Shown here piece by piece: positions 8,599-11,696 of a stretch of DNA of 11,696 nt. This DNA is from Bacteroidaceae bacterium (GTDB lineage: Bacteria; Bacteroidota; Bacteroidia; Bacteroidales; Bacteroidaceae). The stretch lies in contig CAAFRW010000186.1 in NCBI GenBank assembly GCA_900765575.1, forward strand, positions 1 to 11,696. The letters run 5' to 3'. Under the pieces are notes generated by a model, which saw only the letters and a list, made by a program, of their open reading frames with translations, searched no databases and had not been told where the DNA came from. Made by a program: the position numbers and the translations under genes. Every line of letters starts with the position of its first letter. Positions within the stretch are counted from its first letter, which is position 1.

Positions 8599-8629
8599 TA
8601 AAGACGAAAAAGAAAACATTTCTGGTTAA
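8599..8629 (-). promoter_or_regulatory. Putative ECF-sigma promoter of the fecR-susC-susD transcript
   Basis: On the minus strand TTAACCAGAAA (8629-8619), 12 bases, then CGTCTTTA (8606-8599). The same two blocks with the same 12-base gap occur on the plus strand before the divergent thioredoxin gene. AAC in the upstream block and CGTC in the downstream block, 18 bases apart, fit the general form of ECF promoters (-35 with AAC, -10 with CGTC-like). No housekeeping TAnnTTTG box is seen in this intergenic stretch. The predicted transcript start is close to 8596, which leaves a leader of only about 12 bases before ATG 8584. Confidence 0.65.
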
Positions 8630-8706
8630 AAGAAATGCTTTTTTTCTCCATTAAGTAGCAATAAAATCAATCAATCCTATATTTTACATTTTTTCACTTC
8701 TTCGAC

Positions 8707-8737
8707 TTAACCAGAAACCGAAGTATTTACGTCTTTA
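8707..8737 (+). promoter_or_regulatory. Putative ECF-sigma promoter of the thioredoxin lipoprotein gene
   Basis: TTAACCAGAAA (8707-8717), 12 bases, then CGTCTTTA (8730-8737). It is the second copy of the element in front of fecR, placed in mirror orientation so that each copy faces its own gene. The 12-base spacers differ completely between the copies (CCGAAGTATTTA here), so the conserved blocks are not simply a long duplication. The predicted start near 8740 gives a leader of about 34 bases. Confidence 0.65.
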
Positions 8738-8773
8738 TGATAAAACAATTCATATTTTAAATAGAAAAAGAAA

Positions 8774-10144
8774 ATGAAACGAATGTTATCTATGGCAATA
8801 ACTGTTATAACAGTTGCCGCAACCGCTTCCTGCACAAGCAATACGGAAGCTACCCTAACGGGACAGATAAAAGGCTTGAAAGACAACTTCATCTTATTTG
8901 GTGGAGTATTGAATCCTAAAATGGACACGATTACAGTGAATAATGATGGTACTTTCCATGCCAAGTTTGCACTTACCGAGCCCAAAACAGACTACATCTT
9001 AATAATGAATCCCAAAAGCGGATTCAAAATTTATCTGGAGCCAAACCGCAAGTTGAATTGTCAAGTAGAACCCTATGACACACTTATAAGCGGACAGCAA
9101 GTGACCCTCTGCCATGTACAATTTACGGGCGACAACGTGGACTGTAATGAGTTTCTGAACAACGACCGCCTGAATTTCTACACCGTACAAGGAGAGGCTT
9201 TAGAAGAGACTATAACAAAAAAACTCTCATTTGCTCAGTTCCAAAAAAATTTGGGTGAAAGAGTAGAGACTATAAAAAAAGAAATCGAGAAATTAAGTAA
9301 TCCTCAATTTGTAGAAGCTACTAAAACGGACTACGACAAAAAGTATCAGGCCACATTAGACTTTTACGGCGAATTTATGCCACAACAAGACGAGGACTAC
9401 AAGGCATACTTGACTTCGGCAGACCTTAATGACTTGGCCAATAAAGCAAAAGCAAGTATGTATGCCAAATATTACCAAAAATTTGAAATTCCAGCAAGTA
9501 CAGAGGATGCACATATTGCTTATCTCCACCTACTTCCCAAACTCTTTACCAATCATGCTGTAGTCTGTGCACTTGCCGATGAGAAGATAACAGGAATCAT
9601 ATCTCAAGCCTCGGGTAATCTGGAAGAAATCTTTTCTGTCTATAAAGAGGTGAAAGAAACAGACCCCATTCCTACCGAAATACAGGAACAGTTCAATCGT
9701 TTCAATGCCATGTCTGCCGGCAAGCAAGCCGTGGATTTCGACCTGTACGATGTAGAAGGCAACAAAGTGATGTTGAGCGACCTGAAAGGCAAATTCGTTT
9801 ACATGGATTGCTGGGCCACTTGGTGCGGTCCTTGCAAAGCACAGATTCCTTACATGGAAAAACTATACGAACATTACAAAAACAACCCGAACATTGTGCT
9901 GGTAAGCGTTAGCCTCGACAAAACGACTAAACCGTGGCTTGCTATGCTGGAAAAAGATAAACCGGGTTGGCCGCAATACATTGTAAAAGATGAATTCAAG
10001 AGTAAACTTTGCACCGCTTACAGCATTACAGGTATTCCTCGATTCATGATGTTCGACAAAGAGAGCAACGTTATTTCATTGAATGCGCCGCGTCCGTCTA
10101 GCGAAGACATCATTCGCTTTATCGACGAGGCACTAAAACATTAA
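8774..10144 (+). CDS. TlpA-like thioredoxin-fold lipoprotein with N-terminal DUF4369 domain
   Basis: The product has 456 residues and starts at ATG 8774 behind an A-rich leader (AGAAAAAG). The N-terminus MKRMLSMAITVITVAATASC has a type II signal peptide with lipobox TASC and lipidated Cys20. Residues about 25-120 are DUF4369-like (TLTGQIKGLKDNFILFG, VNNDGTFHAKF), followed by a helical, charged middle part. Residues about 315-456 are an AhpC/TSA-thioredoxin domain: WATWCGPC with redox Cys351 and Cys354, and the cis-proline loop TGIPRF (Pro422). WCGPC is the motif of reducing thioredoxins, so it probably reduces disulfides outside the inner membrane. It diverges from fecR and converges on the sigma gene, thus sitting between a sigma factor and its likely anti-sigma partner. 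The shared promoter element suggests control by that sigma. Electrons may come from a DsbD-type donor, and the DsbD-alpha-like protein of this locus is a candidate partner; that link is inference. Confidence 0.93.
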   Translation: MKRMLSMAITVITVAATASCTSNTEATLTGQIKGLKDNFILFGGVLNPKMDTITVNNDGTFHAKFALTEPKTDYILIMNPKSGFKIYLEPNRKLNCQVEPYDTLISGQQVTLCHVQFTGDNVDCNEFLNNDRLNFYTVQGEALEETITKKLSFAQFQKNLGERVETIKKEIEKLSNPQFVEATKTDYDKKYQATLDFYGEFMPQQDEDYKAYLTSADLNDLANKAKASMYAKYYQKFEIPASTEDAHIAYLHLLPKLFTNHAVVCALADEKITGIISQASGNLEEIFSVYKEVKETDPIPTEIQEQFNRFNAMSAGKQAVDFDLYDVEGNKVMLSDLKGKFVYMDCWATWCGPCKAQIPYMEKLYEHYKNNPNIVLVSVSLDKTTKPWLAMLEKDKPGWPQYIVKDEFKSKLCTAYSITGIPRFMMFDKESNVISLNAPRPSSEDIIRFIDEALKH

Positions 10145-10169
10145 ACATCTCTCTTTTCTATATCAAGAA

Positions 10170-10203
10170 GGCTCATCTTCCGGTTGGGGATGAGTCTTTT
10201 TTT
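10170..10203 (+). terminator. Rho-independent terminator of the thioredoxin lipoprotein gene
   Basis: An 11-pair stem (10170-10180 with 10186-10196, including G-T wobbles) with loop CGGTT is followed by seven T residues (10197-10203). It starts 26 bases after the stop codon at 10142-10144. The T-run overlaps the stop codon of the convergent sigma gene (TTA at 10202-10204 on the plus strand). In the other direction the stem is not followed by T residues, so it should act mainly on the plus-strand transcript. Confidence 0.88.
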
Positions 10204-10753
10204 AACCCAGAAAGAAGAGCAACAAAGATTTATCAAACTTCTTACGAAGTAGAGATATTCCCCGTTTAGTATGGCTTCGTACCGTTTCATACTGTATGTT
10301 CATCTGCTCGGAAATTTCATGGTCGTCCAGTCCATCGAGTTTTAAACGCAGCACCTCTGCACACTTTAGAGGTAGTTTTTCTATTTCTGCTTTAAGACGG
10401 GTATAAAGTTCTACTTCAAAAATAGTCTCCTCTATTGATTCTTCGCGAAATGTATCCGTTAGTTCTTCTTGTCGGAAACGAGCTTTCACTCGAAGAGTAT
10501 CAATCACTTTATTGCGAAGCAATATAAACAGAAAACTTTTATCGGATTTGATATTGGAAAGCGTATGTCTTTTCTGCCAAAGCGAAGTAAACAGTTCAAT
10601 TACCAAGTCCTCGCTCTCTTCTTTATCATGAAGCAAATTATCGGCATACAGAACCATCGAAGCATAGTAACGCCGAAATAGGGTATCGTAAGCAGTGGAA
10701 TCTCCCTCTGACATGCGTACCATAAGACTTGATATTGAAAAAGTTTCGTCCAT
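10202..10753 (-). CDS. ECF-family RNA polymerase sigma-70 factor
   Basis: The product has 183 residues, the usual length for Bacteroidota ECF sigmas, and starts at ATG 10753 with AAGAGAGAAG just upstream. Sigma region 2 spans about residues 18-88 (AYDTLFRRYYASMVLYADNL, then ESEDLVIELFTSLWQKR and FLFILLRNKVIDTLR). Region 4 spans about 118-172 (IEKLPLKCAEVLRLKLDGL, then the helix-turn-helix DHEISEQMNIQYETVRSHTK). No extra domain is attached. It is the likely partner of the FecR-like protein encoded at 8584-7481, although the two genes are separated by the divergent thioredoxin gene. Its own promoter looks like the housekeeping type rather than the duplicated ECF-like element, so classical autoregulation is not obvious from the sequence. 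Confidence 0.95.
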   Translation of the reverse strand: MDETFSISSLMVRMSEGDSTAYDTLFRRYYASMVLYADNLLHDKEESEDLVIELFTSLWQKRHTLSNIKSDKSFLFILLRNKVIDTLRVKARFRQEELTDTFREESIEETIFEVELYTRLKAEIEKLPLKCAEVLRLKLDGLDDHEISEQMNIQYETVRSHTKRGISLLRKKFDKSLLLFFLG

Positions 10754-10773
10754 GCTTCTCTCTTAATAATACG

Positions 10774-10804
10774 CAAAACTACAAAAAGAATCGCAATTCG
10801 CAAC
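10774..10804 (-). promoter_or_regulatory. Housekeeping-type promoter of the ECF sigma gene
   Basis: On the minus strand TAGTTTTG (10781-10774) matches TAnnTTTG exactly. GTTG (10804-10801) is a 3-of-4 match to the TTTG -33 box with a 19-base spacer. The predicted start would leave a leader of only about 15 bases before ATG 10753, just enough for the AAGAGAGAAG site. Confidence 0.6.
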
Positions 10805-10836
10805 AATCTCATCAACTGTCTTACTTGTTAAAGTGG

Positions 10837-10853
10837 ACTTCTTTGAAAGTAGT
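10837..10853. promoter_or_regulatory. 17-base dyad upstream of the sigma promoter
   Basis: ACTTCTTTGAAAGTAGT is a palindrome around a central G with only positions 4 and 14 unmatched. It lies 32 bases upstream of the -33 box of the sigma gene and could be an operator for a dimeric regulator. A single dyad of this size in AT-rich DNA could arise by chance, so the call is tentative. Confidence 0.3.
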
Positions 10854-10870
10854 GTATGATATAACTAATA

Positions 10871-10944
10871 ATGTGGTGAGTGATAACTCTTAATGCTATG
10901 AAAATAACTCTTAATGTAAAGCCTCATCACATTAAGAGTTATTT
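10871..10944. repeat. Three-copy TAACTCTTAATG repeat able to form alternative hairpins
   Basis: TAACTCTTAATG occurs directly at 10884-10895 and 10905-10916 and inverted at 10930-10941. The second and third copies extend to a perfect 16-base inverted repeat (10902-10917 with 10929-10944, loop of 11). An alternative stem pairs ATGTGGTGAG (10871-10880) with CTCATCACAT (10923-10932) with one G-T pair; it shares bases with the first stem, so both cannot form together. The block lies about 70-140 bases upstream of the sigma-gene promoter. Neither strand shows a proper T-run after the stem. Confidence 0.6.
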
Positions 10945-11273
10945 CAACCAACTTTAATATGAAACCGCCTACAGCTTTATCAACATCGTATCTTATATCC
11001 GGAAAAGAGAAGAGGAATGGTACTTGGCAGAATTTATCTGCTTCCGGACGTTACTTCTTAAATGTGTTGATGTTCGCTTCGCTACGTTCCGACGTTGGCT
11101 TCGCAACCTCATGAAGCAGGCTATTCAACCTCAAAACACTCCGTTCGCAACTTCGTACCGCTTACTTCATCTTGTTAGAATCTCTAATTTCCGGTTTCAC
11201 ATCCACTTCCACGAACAAACATATTAAGATTCGTTTGCATTTAGCTATTCTCTACAAAGGATGTTTCTCACTT
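10945..11273. other. Intergenic stretch without a supported gene
   Basis: No reading frame here looks like a gene: the longest (11024-11227, plus) starts inside a small hairpin, has no ribosome site and a composition unlike its neighbours. Small inverted repeats are present: TCCGGAA (10998-11004) with TTCCGGA (11042-11048), enclosing GCAGA (11027-11031) with TCTGC (11037-11041). The part from about 11060 to 11160 is richer in CG dinucleotides (TTCGCTTCGCTACGTTCC, GGCTTCGCAACC) than the flanks. It may be a decayed or dispersed repeat, but the sequence alone does not prove it. Confidence 0.4.
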
Positions 11274-11377
11274 TTTGCCAGCACCCAGCACCATTGCACA
11301 TAAACAACTGCTAAACAACCCTCTATGTGGTGCTGGCAAAGGTGTTGGCAGGTGTTGGTAAAGTACTTGCCAGCACC
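11274..11377. repeat. Competing hairpins built from TTTGCCAGCACC / GGTGCTGGCAAA units
   Basis: TTTGCCAGCACC (11274-11285) pairs perfectly with GGTGCTGGCAAA (11329-11340). The same middle unit pairs over 11 bases with TTGCCAGCACC (11367-11377). A further CAGCACCA (11286-11293) matches TGGTGCTG (11328-11335). The middle unit is followed by two related units, GGTGTTGGCA (11341-11350) and GGTGTTGGTA (11351-11360). The stems share the middle arm and so exclude one another. The unit is GC-rich against AT-rich flanks. I see no gene it obviously controls inside the window. Confidence 0.65.
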
Positions 11378-11435
11378 CCTAACAGGCTATTTTGTCCGGA
11401 TTATTCTTAAAAACGTCTGAATATAAAATTTTGTT

Positions 11436-11558
11436 ATGGCTAAAAATCAACTATATAGCTTTCGTAAAGAGAAGAAATTTCTTCAACTATCCATTTTTGG
11501 CGAAAACAGTTCCTGTATAGGTACTAAAAGAGGCTTTTTAGCAAAAAACAAACCGTGA
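11436..11558 (+). CDS. Possible 40-residue small protein (weak)
   Basis: An ATG at 11436 opens 40 codons to TGA at 11556-11558, beginning MAKNQLYSFRKEKKFLQLSI and rich in Lys and Arg in the first half. There is no ribosome site beyond an AT-rich leader (ATAAAATTTTG), and no domain is recognised. It lies between the competing hairpins at 11274-11377 and a terminator-like hairpin at 11642-11686, so a short transcript of about 250-300 bases could carry it. It may equally be a chance frame inside a repeat or a non-coding RNA. Confidence 0.2.
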   Translation: MAKNQLYSFRKEKKFLQLSIFGENSSCIGTKRGFLAKNKP

Positions 11559-11605
11559 GCAGACAAAATAAATGTTAAACCGAACAGAATGTATTGCCAG
11601 AGAGC

Positions 11606-11627
11606 CTTCTGAGACTCTATTCAGGAG
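11606..11627. repeat. Small 7-bp hairpin
   Basis: CTTCTGA (11606-11612) pairs with TCAGGAG (11621-11627) with one G-T pair and an 8-base loop. It precedes the terminator-like hairpin and may belong to the same folded RNA. On its own it is weak. Confidence 0.3.
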
Positions 11628-11641
11628 CACTAAAACAGCTG

Positions 11642-11686
11642 AGAATCAAGAGATATACCAACAGAGCCTACACCTTGATTCTTTTT
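11642..11686 (+). terminator. Terminator-like hairpin with T-run
   Basis: AGAATCAAG (11642-11650) pairs with CTTGATTCT (11674-11682), and the T-run continues through 11686. The 23-base loop is large for a rho-independent terminator and the stem is AT-rich, so this is moderate evidence. If real, it ends a plus-strand transcript that begins somewhere in 11380-11600, for which no protein gene other than the weak 40-codon frame is seen. Confidence 0.45.
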
Positions 11687-11696
11687 ACGCTACCCC

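Noticed and set aside
8707..8985. 92-codon minus-strand frame overlapping the start of the thioredoxin gene
   Set aside because: It overlaps the thioredoxin lipoprotein start and the putative promoter; the protein has no recognisable features.
10871..10944. CRISPR-like array
   Set aside because: There are only three 12-base copies, one inverted, with short unequal spacers; it is better explained as a hairpin or binding-site cluster.
11216..11223. TATGTTTG on the minus strand as a housekeeping -7 box
   Set aside because: No TTTG-like -33 box lies 19-21 bases upstream and no gene follows; the nearest CAAA is 31 bases away.
11024..11227. 67-codon plus-strand frame
   Set aside because: There is no ribosome site, the start lies in a small hairpin, and the product is rich in Arg, His and Phe with no domain; it is better treated as part of an uncharacterised intergenic or repeat stretch.

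Overview
The window looks like chromosomal DNA from a gut Bacteroides (Bacteroidota). The evidence is a SusC/SusD pair under an ECF-sigma/FecR regulatory pair, several promoters matching the Bacteroides housekeeping consensus (TTTG-N19/20-TAnnTTTG), a DUF4369-type TlpA lipoprotein, and moderately AT-rich sequence with A-rich rather than strong Shine-Dalgarno leaders. No species can be named from the sequence alone.

Layout. Bases 1-72 are a tRNA-Val(UAC) gene on the minus strand, cut by the window edge, with its own promoter. Bases 250-300 form the rho-independent terminator that ends a minus-strand gene series. Reading that series from its upstream end (right to left): FecR-like anti-sigma factor (8584-7481), a strong intercistronic hairpin, SusC-like TonB-dependent transporter with an STN signalling domain (7393-3893), SusD-like lipoprotein (3875-2460), a 218-base gap, and a 635-residue exported protein (2241-334) with a ThuA/glutamine-amidotransferase-like N-terminus and a DsbD-alpha-like C-terminus. 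A TlpA-like thioredoxin lipoprotein (8774-10144, plus strand) diverges from fecR and ends in its own terminator. Convergent to it is an ECF sigma factor (10753-10202, minus). From 10754 to 11696 there is no convincing protein gene; the region holds the sigma-gene promoter, a dyad, a three-copy repeat that can form alternative hairpins, a second set of competing hairpins (GGTGCTGGCAAA type), a weak 40-codon ORF and a terminator-like hairpin.

How it may work. The arrangement predicts trans-envelope signalling: substrate binding by SusC (through its STN domain) to FecR in the inner membrane, releasing the ECF sigma. The most informative observation is that both divergent promoters, for fecR-susC-susD and for the thioredoxin lipoprotein, carry the same bipartite element, TTAACCAGAAA-N12-CGTCTTTA, with identical spacing. 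This suggests that the sigma switches on the importer and the periplasmic thiol-redox protein together. No glycoside hydrolase, polysaccharide lyase or sulfatase is present. The accessory proteins are both thiol-redox-like, so the locus looks more like an importer for a thiol- or disulfide-containing substrate (for example peptides or cysteine-rich proteins) than a polysaccharide utilisation locus. That function is inference.
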